From: Candidatus Binataceae bacterium
Lineage (GTDB): Bacteria; Desulfobacterota; Binatia; Binatales; Binataceae
Length of the DNA stretch: 38,633 bases
Direction of reading: 5' to 3'
NCBI GenBank assembly: GCA_036495685.1
Contig: DASXMJ010000194.1
Location: 1-38,633, forward strand
A model generated the notes under the pieces. That model was not told the DNA's origin and searched no databases. It saw only the letters and a list, made by a program, of their open reading frames with translations. This document shows, in pieces, positions 26,254 to 34,605 of the stretch. Every line of letters starts with the position of its first letter. The stretch's first letter is position 1. The translations under genes were made by a program, and so were the position numbers.

Positions 26254-27480
26254 CTAGCGGGCGGCGGCTGCGCTTACCGTGGCATGGGCCTCGGTGCCGG
26301 AGCCGTTGGTCGGGGCAAGTCCGCAGAATGCCTCGTAATCGATGAGTCCCTTCTGGGTCGGATGCTCACTGCATACCGGGCAGTTTGGGTCCTTGCGAAT
26401 CTTCAGAATTCGCACATAGTCGCGGTCGGACAACGTGTCGAAATACACCATCTTCCCGATCAGCGGATGGCCTGCGTCGAGCAGCAACTTGATGGCTTCC
26501 AGCGCCTCGATCGATCCGATCAATCCCGGCAGCGCGCCCAGCACTCCCGCCTCGGCGCACGACGGCGCCATGTCGGGCGGCGCGGGCTCCGGATAGAGGC
26601 ATCGATAGCACGGTCCGCCCTTGGCGGTGTGATAGACGGTGGCCTGGCCTTCGAATCGGAAGATCGCGCCATCGACCAGCGGTTTCTTGGCGAGCACGCA
26701 CGCATCGTTGATGAGATAGCGGGTGGGGAAGTTGTCACCGCAATTAACGATCACGTCGTAGGGTGCAATTATCTCCATCACGTTGTCAGACGTGAGTCGC
26801 ACATCGTGGCGGATTACCTTGATGCCGGGATTCAGGGCGTTGATTTGCTTCTGCGCGGACTCGGTCTTGAGCATCCCAATCCGGTCGGCGGTGTGTACGA
26901 TTTGACGCTGAAGGTTCGACAGGTCGACCACATCAAAGTCGACGAGCCCGATGGTGCCCACCCCTGCGGCCGCCAGATAGAGTGAAGAAGGTGAGCCGAG
27001 CGCGCCGGTTCCCAGCAGCAAGACCTTGGAATCGAGCAACTTGGCCTGGCCCTTTTCGCCAACCTCGGGAATTACGAAATGGCGTGAATAGCGGGTCAAT
27101 TCTTCCGCACTGAACTGCTTGTCTGCGACCCAGGGCAATCCGCGATCTTTCCAAGCGTTGAAACCGCCGGTGAGATTGTAAACGTTTTCGTAGCCCAGCT
27201 CGCGCAGGGTGCGCGCGGCGAGCAGAGATCGGGTGCCCGATGCGCACTGCACGATAATCGGGGTCTTGTGGTCGGGGACCTTTTCCTCGATCCGAAGTTC
27301 CAGAAAGCCTCGCGAGATTCCGACCGCGTTGGAAATATGGCCCTGCCGCCATTCGTCGGGCTCGCGCACGTCGATAAGGACGGTGCCCGGCTTTTCTATC
27401 ATTCGGCGCGCTTCATCTATATCAATCTGCTTAATCTGTGAGCGTGCCTCGTCGAGGATACTTTTGGATGTCTTCGCCAT
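26254..27480 (-). CDS. moeB: Rhodanese-MoeB/ThiF fusion (sulfur-carrier adenylyltransferase)
   Basis: A 408-residue E1-like enzyme that adenylates the C-terminus of a sulfur carrier such as MoaD or ThiS. An N-terminal rhodanese domain (about 20-118) has its persulfide Cys at C79 (IIVQCASGTRS). The ThiF domain starts near 150 with the ATP loop LLLGTGALGSP and contains GLVDFDVVDLSNLQRQ and the CxxC pairs of a structural zinc site (GPCYRCLYPEP; NCPVCSEHP). Rhodanese placed before the adenylation domain is the reverse of human MOCS3. The ATG at 27480 has GGTGA just upstream; an ATG at 27516 is the alternative. The peroxiredoxin and thiC genes lie upstream on the same strand, so the carrier may be ThiS, but none is seen here. 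Confidence 0.9.
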   Translation of the reverse strand: MAKTSKSILDEARSQIKQIDIDEARRMIEKPGTVLIDVREPDEWRQGHISNAVGISRGFLELRIEEKVPDHKTPIIVQCASGTRSLLAARTLRELGYENVYNLTGGFNAWKDRGLPWVADKQFSAEELTRYSRHFVIPEVGEKGQAKLLDSKVLLLGTGALGSPSSLYLAAAGVGTIGLVDFDVVDLSNLQRQIVHTADRIGMLKTESAQKQINALNPGIKVIRHDVRLTSDNVMEIIAPYDVIVNCGDNFPTRYLINDACVLAKKPLVDGAIFRFEGQATVYHTAKGGPCYRCLYPEPAPPDMAPSCAEAGVLGALPGLIGSIEALEAIKLLLDAGHPLIGKMVYFDTLSDRDYVRILKIRKDPNCPVCSEHPTQKGLIDYEAFCGLAPTNGSGTEAHATVSAAAAR

Positions 27481-27570
27481 AAGATTCACCGATCCGCCGT
27501 CGGGCGGAGGATTCATTCTACATTAATAACCATCGTGAAGCGTGTCTGCCGGCCGGCGGTTCGGCCGCAG

Positions 27571-28044
27571 TCAGCCGCCGAGCATCCGGTAGGATTCCAC
27601 CAGAGTGCGCAGGAAATTAAGGACATTTTGCGCGTGACCGCGCGGGGTTACCTCGTGAAAGGTTCGACGGACATGAAGGTTGTGATCGAGAACAAAAGTT
27701 GAGCGCGCCGCCAGACCGTCGCTGAAGACTCCGAAAGCGTCCGCGAGAGCGCCATCGGTGTCGGCCAGAAGGATGAACGGAAACGCATGTTTCTCGGCAA
27801 ACGCGTGATGCCGCTCGACCGAGTCGGTGCTCACGCCGACAATGACGGTATCGAGTGCCTCGAACTGCTCGAAAAGATCGCGGAATTCCTTGCCTTCGAC
27901 CGTACACCCGGGCGTGTCATCCATCGGATAGAAATAGACAACCAGATTTTTGCCGCACAGGTCCGCAAGCCGGCGCAACTCTCCACGCTGGTCGCGCAGC
28001 TCGAATTGCAGAGCCGCCTCGACCGTTTCGCGACCCTCAGGCAT
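27571..28044 (-). CDS. Peroxiredoxin, BCP/PrxQ-like
   Basis: A 157-residue thiol peroxidase. The peroxidatic Cys is C47 in YFYPMDDTPGCTVEG, and the STFVLDHNLHVRRTF segment is the usual second half of the fold. PrxQ proteins often have a resolving Cys five residues after the first (CxxxxC); here that position is not Cys. The only other Cys is C30, so a 1-Cys or unusual mechanism is possible. The ATG lies inside the end of thiC (8-base overlap), so the two are coupled. A GC-rich imperfect hairpin follows the stop, without a T-run. Confidence 0.9.
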   Translation of the reverse strand: MPEGRETVEAALQFELRDQRGELRRLADLCGKNLVVYFYPMDDTPGCTVEGKEFRDLFEQFEALDTVIVGVSTDSVERHHAFAEKHAFPFILLADTDGALADAFGVFSDGLAARSTFVLDHNLHVRRTFHEVTPRGHAQNVLNFLRTLVESYRMLGG

Positions 28045-29341
28045 GTGCCGCGGCCTCGGCCACCGCGCGCCTGCGCGTGAACTTGATGGCCGCGTTGTCG
28101 ACGTTGATCGAGCAGAGCGATCCGCACATGCTGCACACGTTGGACCCCGCGGCCTCGCTTTCTTCCTTGTAACGACGCGCCTTGTCCGGATCCATCGCCA
28201 TTGCGTACATGCCTTCCCAGTTGAGCGCCTTGCGATAGCGCGACATCTCGTCATTCCAGACCTTGGCCGCGCGGACACCCTTGACGAGGTCGCCGGAGTG
28301 GGCCGCGATGCGGGTCGCGATGACGCCCTCGCGCACGTCATCCATATCGGGCAGTCGTAAGTGCTCGGCCGGCGTCACGTAGCAGAGAAAGTCGGTCCCC
28401 GCGGCCGACGCGATCGCGCCGCCGATCGCGCCCGTAATATGGTCGTAGCCGGGAGCGACGTCGCAGGTAAGCGGTCCCAGCACGTAAAAGGGCGCGCCCG
28501 AGCAGACCCGCTTTTCCAGCTGCACGTTGGCCTCGATCTGATCGAGCGGCACGTGCCCGGGCCCCTCGATCATGACCTGTACGCCGCTGGCGCGCGCGCG
28601 ATCGGTCAACTCGCCCAGCACCAGCAGCTCTGCGAGCTGCCCGCGATCGGTCGCATCACCGGTCGCGCCCGGGCGCAAGCCGTCGCCCAGCGAAATCGTC
28701 ACGTCATGTTCGCGGAGGATCGCGCATACTTCGTCGTAATGTTCGTAGAGCGGATTCTCGTTGCCGGTGCGTTCGATCCACGAGGCCAGCAGCGCGCCGC
28801 CGCGTGAAACGATGCCCTCAATGCGCTGATGCGCGCGCAGCATTTTGACGCTGTCACGGGTGACCCCGCAGTGGAGCGTCATGTAGTCGACGCCCTGACG
28901 CGCCTGTCGCTCGATGACCTCGAGAAAGAACGCGGCATCCATATCCATGATCGAGCGCTCGGAGGCGAGCTGATAGATCGGCACCGTGCCGAGAATCACC
29001 GAGCAGCGGGACAGGATTTCGCCGCGAATCTTGTCGAGATCGGTGCCGGTGGAGAGATCCATGACCGAGTCGGCTCCATAGCGCACCGCGGTGTAGAGCT
29101 TTTCGATCTCCTCGCCGAGCAATTGATGGAAATTCGAAGCGCCCAGGTTGGCGTTAACCTTGGTGCGGAGATTTTTGCCGATTCCGATAGCGCGGAACTC
29201 GTGGTGCCGATTGTGAGGAATTACCACCTGTCCGGTGGCGACCAGCGCGCGGATCTCCTCGGTAGCCATCCCTTCATCTTCGGCGACCTCGGTCATCTCG
29301 CGGGTGATGTTTCCCTTACGTGCCGCTTCAATCTGGGTCAT
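28037..29341 (-). CDS. thiC: Phosphomethylpyrimidine synthase ThiC
   Basis: A 434-residue radical-SAM-like enzyme that rearranges aminoimidazole ribotide to the thiamine pyrimidine (HMP phosphate). The length fits the short ThiC form without the N-terminal extension. Visible blocks are IGKNLRTKVNANLGAS, RYGADSVMDLSTG, MTLHCGVTRDSV, SLGDGLRPG, IEGPGHVPLDQI, VLGPLTCDVAPGYDHI and the C-terminal cluster motif CSMCGSLC (CxxCxxxxC) near the end. GGAGGT lies 6 bases before the ATG at 29341. A small membrane protein gene ends 45 bases upstream, and the peroxiredoxin start overlaps its stop. I see no thi-box in the leader. Confidence 0.96.
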   Translation of the reverse strand: MTQIEAARKGNITREMTEVAEDEGMATEEIRALVATGQVVIPHNRHHEFRAIGIGKNLRTKVNANLGASNFHQLLGEEIEKLYTAVRYGADSVMDLSTGTDLDKIRGEILSRCSVILGTVPIYQLASERSIMDMDAAFFLEVIERQARQGVDYMTLHCGVTRDSVKMLRAHQRIEGIVSRGGALLASWIERTGNENPLYEHYDEVCAILREHDVTISLGDGLRPGATGDATDRGQLAELLVLGELTDRARASGVQVMIEGPGHVPLDQIEANVQLEKRVCSGAPFYVLGPLTCDVAPGYDHITGAIGGAIASAAGTDFLCYVTPAEHLRLPDMDDVREGVIATRIAAHSGDLVKGVRAAKVWNDEMSRYRKALNWEGMYAMAMDPDKARRYKEESEAAGSNVCSMCGSLCSINVDNAAIKFTRRRAVAEAAAHA

Positions 29342-29386
29342 CGCAGTACCTCCGCAGACGCATTGCGCCCGCGTCAACCACTGATT

Positions 29387-29632
29387 CTAGTCCTCACCAT
29401 AAGCGATGCCATGCTTTTCGCAAAGGGCGCGCAGCTCCTGGATCATCCGCTCGGAGCGCGCCAGATGTGCTATCGCAATAAAGTTTGCCAGTGCCAGCAT
29501 CAGCATCGCGGCAGTTGCCCAGTACATGTGTGCAACCACGCTACCCCCGTGGATGACACCGACGCCTTTCGCATACGCGACAAACAGGATCGCCAGACCG
29601 GCGATGGTCAGCGCGATGGTCGCTCGGGTCAT
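29387..29632 (-). CDS. Small two-helix membrane protein, unknown function
   Basis: An 81-residue protein with two membrane helices (about 4-24 and 34-57) and a charged C-terminus (LARSERMIQELRALCEKHG). I do not recognise a family. It lies 45 bases upstream of thiC on the same strand and probably shares its message. A perfect 11-base-pair hairpin ends 12 bases before its start codon. Compact hydrophobic composition and conserved-looking spacing support a real gene, but homologues cannot be checked here. Confidence 0.65.
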   Translation of the reverse strand: MTRATIALTIAGLAILFVAYAKGVGVIHGGSVVAHMYWATAAMLMLALANFIAIAHLARSERMIQELRALCEKHGIAYGED

Positions 29633-29644
29633 GATAGTTTGGCG

Positions 29645-29767
29645 CGGTTGCGAAACGAGATTTTCGCAACCGACTCACCGTTCGGTAGTCTCACCCTGCA
29701 GGGGAGAACGGAGGGAACGCGCCGATCTATTGTGGGCGCGATTCCGCAGAATAGTCGGGTTTTGCGG
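29645..29767 (-). promoter_or_regulatory. Structured leader before the membrane protein-thiC unit
   Basis: The 161-base gap upstream holds three inverted repeats: a perfect 11-bp stem CGGTTGCGAAA/TTTCGCAACCG with a 6-base loop (29645-29672), a 6-bp stem CGCGCC/GGCGCG (29718-29740), and a 5-bp stem CCGCA/TGCGG (29744-29767). Between the first two lies a GGGTGAGAC-type stretch. It does not show the conserved TPP riboswitch core, so no riboswitch class is assigned. Confidence 0.4.
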
Positions 29768-29793
29768 CAGACTCCCATTTTTCTGTCGCGAAG

Positions 29794-30498
29794 CTATCGC
29801 GCGCTTCGGTCTTGGTGGCGATCGAGCGCGGGAAGCTCGGGCGACGGCTCGGGGTCGGCGTACTGCTTGGGTCGATCGCGCTCGGTGTAGGTCTTGAGCT
29901 CGGGGCGCTCGGGGTTATAGACCTGTGCTTCCTGTTCGCGATACCAGGCGAGCATCTCTTGCATGTTGCCGTCGCGGCCTTTTTCTGCCAGCACCCGCGA
30001 GCGGTGCATCAGCATCTCCTTGGTTTCGACAAAATCCTGCCGGTCGAAACCCCAGATGCGCGGATGTACGTAGGTGTCCATGCGGATCGCGTCGCACGGG
30101 CAGGCCTCCACGCACAGGCCGCAGTAGATGCAGCGCAAAGTGTCGATTTCGTAGCGGACCGGGAACTTCTCGACCTGCGGATCGGGCGATTCGCCAGCCT
30201 CTATGTATATGCACTGCGCGGGGCAGGCCGTCGCACAAAGGTAGCAGGCGGTGCAGCGTACCGCGCCGTCCTCGCGAATGGTTAGGCGGTGGCTGCCGCG
30301 AAAGTGGTCGGGGTAGTGCTTGCGATCCTCGGGATACTGAACGGTCGTGTAGGCCCGGCGCGCCTTGGCCAGGCCGAACACGTGCGCGGTATTCAACACT
30401 AGGTTGCGCGTAAGATGATAGCTGGTTATGGCGAGACCCTTCAGAATTTCAGGGAGGTAAATCTTCTCCCAGAAGGTCATTTCCTCGCGTCGTTTCAT
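29794..30498 (-). CDS. nuoI: NuoI-like 2[4Fe-4S] ferredoxin subunit
   Basis: A 234-residue protein like complex I subunit I, which carries clusters N6a and N6b between the peripheral and membrane arms. The two cluster motifs are CTACYLCATACP and CIYCGLCVEACP, preceded by FRGSHRLTIREDGAVRC and followed by DAIRMDTYVHPRIWGFDRQDFV, a typical NuoI region. The N-terminal amphipathic helix (EILKGLAITSYHLTRNL) is also family-like. The C-terminal about 60 residues are charged and variable. No other nuo gene is adjacent and it has its own promoter, so it is either a solitary complex I subunit or serves another membrane oxidoreductase. A second possible start is the ATG at 30480. Confidence 0.88.
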   Translation of the reverse strand: MKRREEMTFWEKIYLPEILKGLAITSYHLTRNLVLNTAHVFGLAKARRAYTTVQYPEDRKHYPDHFRGSHRLTIREDGAVRCTACYLCATACPAQCIYIEAGESPDPQVEKFPVRYEIDTLRCIYCGLCVEACPCDAIRMDTYVHPRIWGFDRQDFVETKEMLMHRSRVLAEKGRDGNMQEMLAWYREQEAQVYNPERPELKTYTERDRPKQYADPEPSPELPALDRHQDRSAR

Positions 30499-30586
30499 CT
30501 CACTGAATCAGCGTAGATTCCTTCTCGGATCGGGAGTTCTGACCGCGATGGCAGGAGCGGTGCAATGCGGCAGCCTATTTGCCGCC

Positions 30587-30616
30587 ACTATAGGTTTCGT
30601 AAATAAGAGCAGTCAA
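30587..30616 (-). promoter_or_regulatory. Sigma70-like promoter of the NuoI-like gene
   Basis: On the minus strand TTGACT (30616-30611), an 18-base spacer and TATAGT (30592-30587) match the consensus well. Transcription would start near 30580, within a GCGGCA/TGCCGC inverted repeat (30567-30585), leaving a leader of about 80 bases. Confidence 0.65.
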
Positions 30617-30772
30617 GATTGGGTTTGAAGAGAAAGCGCGCTTGCACTGGCTCGCAGTGAGAAATTCAAGTCAACTTCATGCGGGCGCATTCGGTTGCAA
30701 ATGAGTAGGCCCCAGGGTCGCGGGGCCGTCCTTTTAGAATCTGCACGACCCGGCGACGAATAAAAGGTGGAT

Positions 30773-31900
30773 CTAGCGGAGCCTCCTATATAAGCGCGCC
30801 GGGTTGTCCGCGAGAATTTTGCGCTGGATCTCCGGGGAGAATTCGCTCCGCCCCGCAGTTAACTTGACGGTGTTGGGAAAGCGGCCGTCAAAGTGCGGAT
30901 AGTCGGATGCGTAGAGGATGTGGCTTGCGCCAACACGCTCGGCGACATAGGGGAGGGTCTCTTCGTCAGGATCGCAGGAGATGAAGAAATTTTCCGATTG
31001 CATGACTTCGGACGGCCTGCGCTTCAGGTTCGGCACATACTCGGGCATCAACTCGTAGTGCTCATCGAGACGCTCCATCCAGAACGGAAGCCATCCAACG
31101 CCGGCTTCTAGAAACGCGCAGCGCAACTTCGGAAACAGATCGAGCACGCCGCCACCGATGAAAGATGCGATACCGCGCATCACCTCAAATGGATTGGTCG
31201 CGGAATGTTGAATGAAAAGATTGTTGCCCATCTCGAACGTACCCAGCCCATAAGGGGGACGCGCGGTGCCGCCGTGAAAGCAGGTGGGCAGGTCGGTCTC
31301 GACGCAGGCCTGCCAAATCGGATGGAACGCGGGATGATCAAGCAGCTTGCTTTCCATATGCGAGGAAAGATAGATGCCCACGCACCAGGGTTCTCTCGCA
31401 ACGCGGCGGATTTCCTCGGCCGCCTGCACGGGACTGCGCATCGGCACGATCGCAACGCCTTTCAGCCGCGCCGCGTATGGCGCGCAGTAGTCCGCCAGCC
31501 ATCGATGGTACGCACGGATCATCGCGATTTCGAAATCGACGGACTTGAGCGCGCAGAAGCTCGAGACCACGGTGGCAAAAATCACCGCAACGTCGATTCC
31601 CTCGCGGTCCATGTCTTTGATGCGCACGTGCGGATCAAAGCCTCCGCGCGGATCTGGCGTTTCGCCCTTGGGCTTGCGTCCGGTGCGCATCAGCGGCGTC
31701 TCAATGTCGGCAACCCCAAGCGGCCGCCCCGTGTTGAGCTGATGAAAGAAGCCGAAGAACCATTTGGAGCGGCGGTTCTCAGCGACGAGTTTCAGCTCAT
31801 CGAGGTCGGCGCGGAATTTCGGATCGAGATACTGATCATAGAGTTCGTTCGGTTCCATCACGTGACCGTCAGCATCGATTACCTTGATGCCGTTGTACAT
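30773..31900 (-). CDS. Amidohydrolase_2 (ACMSD-like) metal-dependent hydrolase/decarboxylase
   Basis: A 375-residue TIM-barrel enzyme of the amidohydrolase-2 group, which includes aminocarboxymuconate semialdehyde decarboxylase and gamma-resorcylate decarboxylase. The N-terminal metal motif is VIDADGHVMEP; further ligands are likely in TCFHGGTARP and YASDYPHFDGRFP, with the family block FLEAGVGWLPFWMERLDEHY between. GGAGGT lies 6 bases before the ATG. It is divergent from the SHS-type transporter with 140 bases between them. Decarboxylation or hydrolysis of an aromatic or ring-cleavage acid is likely; the exact substrate cannot be read from the sequence. Confidence 0.9.
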   Translation of the reverse strand: MYNGIKVIDADGHVMEPNELYDQYLDPKFRADLDELKLVAENRRSKWFFGFFHQLNTGRPLGVADIETPLMRTGRKPKGETPDPRGGFDPHVRIKDMDREGIDVAVIFATVVSSFCALKSVDFEIAMIRAYHRWLADYCAPYAARLKGVAIVPMRSPVQAAEEIRRVAREPWCVGIYLSSHMESKLLDHPAFHPIWQACVETDLPTCFHGGTARPPYGLGTFEMGNNLFIQHSATNPFEVMRGIASFIGGGVLDLFPKLRCAFLEAGVGWLPFWMERLDEHYELMPEYVPNLKRRPSEVMQSENFFISCDPDEETLPYVAERVGASHILYASDYPHFDGRFPNTVKLTAGRSEFSPEIQRKILADNPARLYRRLR

Positions 31901-31953
31901 GTCGCGACCTCCGTGGCACGGCTTTAACCCTGCCTTCGCAATTCAACTTATCG

Positions 31954-31967
31954 CGCGGGGCCCCGCG
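31954..31967. promoter_or_regulatory. 14-base palindrome in the divergent promoter region
   Basis: CGCGGGGCCCCGCG is a perfect palindrome located between the divergent amidohydrolase and transporter genes. It could be an operator for both, or simply a GC-rich symmetric stretch; no clear promoter boxes flank it. Confidence 0.3.
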
Positions 31968-32040
31968 AAAACTCAAGAACTGCGCCCGCCGAATGCCCCG
32001 TCTTTCGCCACCAGGCTTCATCGGCTACACATTGCACGCC

Positions 32041-33282
32041 ATGGAATCCCGGGAAGTCGAGCCCCCCGCACCGCTTGAGAGCAGACTTTCGCGCGGCGCT
32101 GTGGCGCACACGCTCACGGCGACCTTCCTGGGATGGACGCTCGATGCCTTTGATTTCTTCGTGTTGGTGTTCGCGCTGCCCGCGATTGCGGCGGAATTCC
32201 ATAAATCAATTGCCGATATCGCGTTCACAATAACCGCCACACTTGCAATGCGCCCGCTGGGGGCGGTGCTGTTCGGCTGGCTGGCCGACAGATATGGCCG
32301 ACGCAGGCCACTCATGGCCAATATCATCTTCTATTCCGTCATCGAGGTACTGAGTGGTCTTGCGCCAAGCTATCGCACCTTTCTTATCTTGCGGGCGCTC
32401 TACGGGATTGGAATGGGCGGTGAATGGGGAGTAGGGGCGGCGCTCGCGATGGAAGCGGTCGGCCCCGGTTCGCGCGGCTTCTTTTCGGGGCTGCTGCAGG
32501 AAGGCTACGCGGTAGGGTATCTACTCGCGGCGGCTGCATTCTTCTTTGTCTTTCCACGCTTTGGCTGGCGCCCGCTGTTCTTTATCGGCGGTCTGCCCGC
32601 GCTTCTGACGATTTATATACGCAGCAAGGTTCCGGAATCGCAGGCGTGGGAACGCACGCGTCCAACCACCCGCGACGTCGTGCGAGCAATAAGATCGAAC
32701 CTCGCACCGCTTGGATACCTGGTGGTGTTGATGACGGTGATGAATTTCGTCTCGCATGGAACGCAGGACCTTTATCCGACCTTTCTGCAGAAGCAGCGCG
32801 GACTCGACACACGCACCGTCGCGATGATCGCGGTCATCTTTAACGTCGGTGCGTTATTGGGCGGCCTGGCATTTGGATATTTTTCGGATCGCTGGGGCCG
32901 GCGTTCGGCCATGGCGAGTGCGCTCGCACTGGCGGCGGCGCTGATCCCGTTCTGGATCTATTCGCGCTCGCTCGGGCTACTGACCGCCGGTGCTTTTCTG
33001 ATGCAGTTTATGGTGCAAGGTGCGTGGGGCATCGTCCCCGCTCATCTGGCCGAACTATCCCCACCGCAGGTGCGGGGGCTTTTTTCCGGCCTGGCTTACC
33101 AATCAGGAGTCTTCTTTGCCTCGTTCGCGGCATTTGGACAGGCGGTGTTGGCCGAAAGTTTCGGATATGCCTCGGCGATGGCGGGAACTGCGGCGGTGGT
33201 GACGGTGACGGCCATGGTCGTGGTCCTGCTGGGCAGCGAACGGACGGCTGCAGAGCTGTCGGCTACCGAGCATCTGCATTAA
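32041..33282 (+). CDS. MFS carboxylate transporter of the SHS/Jen1 type
   Basis: A 413-residue permease with 12 predicted membrane helices. The first helix region FLGWTLDAFDFFVLVFALP and the loop GWLADRYGRRRPL are MFS hallmarks, repeated in the second half as GYFSDRWGRRSAM. The stretch NFVSHGTQDLYPT matches the sialate:H+ symporter / Jen1 lactate permease signature NxxSHxxQDxxxT exactly. Substrates of this family are mono- and dicarboxylates or sialic acid. The ATG at 32041 is chosen because it starts close before the first helix; 31993 is an in-frame alternative and neither has a clear ribosome site. It is divergent from the amidohydrolase, which suggests uptake of its substrate. Confidence 0.88.
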   Translation: MESREVEPPAPLESRLSRGAVAHTLTATFLGWTLDAFDFFVLVFALPAIAAEFHKSIADIAFTITATLAMRPLGAVLFGWLADRYGRRRPLMANIIFYSVIEVLSGLAPSYRTFLILRALYGIGMGGEWGVGAALAMEAVGPGSRGFFSGLLQEGYAVGYLLAAAAFFFVFPRFGWRPLFFIGGLPALLTIYIRSKVPESQAWERTRPTTRDVVRAIRSNLAPLGYLVVLMTVMNFVSHGTQDLYPTFLQKQRGLDTRTVAMIAVIFNVGALLGGLAFGYFSDRWGRRSAMASALALAAALIPFWIYSRSLGLLTAGAFLMQFMVQGAWGIVPAHLAELSPPQVRGLFSGLAYQSGVFFASFAAFGQAVLAESFGYASAMAGTAAVVTVTAMVVVLLGSERTAAELSATEHLH

Positions 33283-33483
33283 AAATGGGGCACGGGCATT
33301 AATTCGACGCGATCCTCTCGGGTTGTTCGCGCCGCGATTGTTCTCGCCACGACCCTTGCCTCCAAGCGGCGGCCTGGCGCGATAGTTACTGACCGACCGT
33401 CCAGGAACAGGACTTTCGTTCGTCGCCGGATTGCGCTAAACGACCGGTATTAAGGTGAGCGCCATCCCGTTGGAGGTGTACCC

Positions 33484-34605
33484 ATGAAATTCGGCATTTT
33501 CTACGAAATTTCGGTTCCGCGTCCGTGGGGAAATGACACGGAAAAAGTTGTTTACGACCGCTGCCTGGAGCAGGTGAAGCTCGCAGATGAACTCGGATTC
33601 GATTCGGTCTGGGCCGTGGAGCATCATTTTCTGGAAGAGTATTCCCATTGCCCGGCCCCGGAGCTGTTCCTGACCGCGTGTGCGATGGTTACCAAGAAGA
33701 TGCGGGTTGGACATGGCATCGTCGTGTGCGTGCCCGAATTCAATCATCCGATCAAAATCGCGGAGCGCACGGCCGTGCTCGATATTCTTTCCGGGGGACG
33801 TCTCGATGTCGGCACCGGGCGGTCTGCGACCTGGACCGAACTGGGCGGCTTCCGCGCGAATCCGGATGAGACCAAAAAGACCTGGGATGAATTTGTTCAT
33901 TGCCTTCCCAAAATGTGGACCCAGGAACGATACTCCTACCAAGGACGCTCGTGGTCGATGCCGCAACGCACTATCGTTCCGAAGCCTTTTCAAAAGCCAC
34001 ATCCTCCAATGTGGGTCGCCGTCACCAGCCCTGGCACCGAAATCGACGCAGCCGAGCGGGGTATGGGCAGCTTGGGACTGACCTTTGGCGGCTTCGCCGA
34101 GCAGGAAGAAAAGGTTAAGCGTTATCGCAAGATAATCAGGACCTGTGAACCGGTTGGGGAGTTCATTAACGAAGCGGTTTCCACGGTCAACTTCTTATAC
34201 TGCCATGAGGATGATGCCGTTGCGGTCAAGACCGGGCTACGACTTACCGGCACTTTCAACTATCTTGCCGCCCAGCTCCTCGCCGCGCGCGAAGCATACC
34301 CCACCAAGTCGTATCCCTCATTGGGATTGCTGCCCTCGCTGCGCCACGATGTCGCCGGACCCGGCGATGCTTCGGGAGCGCCCGAGGGAATCGCGATCGG
34401 CAATCCGGAACGGTTGGTGCGCGAGCTGAAGAAGTGGGAGTCGGTCGGAGTCGATCGCGTCAATTTCTTGCTGAACGCGCTCGAGACTGTCCCGCAGGAT
34501 CAAGTGCTCAATTCGCTGCGGCTCTTTGCGAAAGAAGTGATGCCGCATTTCGAAAAGAAGCCGAGCCAGGCCGAAGCCGCTGCCGCTGCTGCAGGAGCCC
34601 GTTGA
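33484..34605 (+). CDS. LLM-class flavin-dependent monooxygenase
   Basis: A 373-residue luciferase-like protein. Family blocks are MKFGIFYEISVP, KLADELGFDSVWAVEHHFLE, the EEYSHCPAPELFL segment, IKIAERTAVLDILSGGRLDV and TGRSATWTELGGF. The EHHF segment and long C-terminal insert are like bacterial luciferase-type FMNH2-dependent monooxygenases. GGAGGT lies 6 bases before the ATG. It ends in an Ala-rich tail, and its stop overlaps the start of the decarboxylase-like gene (TGATG), so both act together. The 201 bases upstream to the transporter stop hold no clear terminator or operator. The substrate is unknown. Confidence 0.9.
   Translation: MKFGIFYEISVPRPWGNDTEKVVYDRCLEQVKLADELGFDSVWAVEHHFLEEYSHCPAPELFLTACAMVTKKMRVGHGIVVCVPEFNHPIKIAERTAVLDILSGGRLDVGTGRSATWTELGGFRANPDETKKTWDEFVHCLPKMWTQERYSYQGRSWSMPQRTIVPKPFQKPHPPMWVAVTSPGTEIDAAERGMGSLGLTFGGFAEQEEKVKRYRKIIRTCEPVGEFINEAVSTVNFLYCHEDDAVAVKTGLRLTGTFNYLAAQLLAAREAYPTKSYPSLGLLPSLRHDVAGPGDASGAPEGIAIGNPERLVRELKKWESVGVDRVNFLLNALETVPQDQVLNSLRLFAKEVMPHFEKKPSQAEAAAAAAGAR

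Noticed and set aside
28045..28341. N-terminal extension of the peroxiredoxin frame
   Set aside because: It is Arg/Ser/Thr-rich antisense-frame shadow of thiC; family sequence starts at the ATG at 28044.
29633..29793. TPP riboswitch before thiC
   Set aside because: A GTGAGAC stretch and GAAC are present, but the CTGAGA / CCTGATC / GCGTAGGGA core is not, so the class is not assigned.
30708..30735. GGCCCC/GGGGCC hairpin followed by CTTTT on the plus strand
   Set aside because: Looks like a weak terminator, but both neighbouring genes are on the minus strand and no plus-strand transcript is evident.
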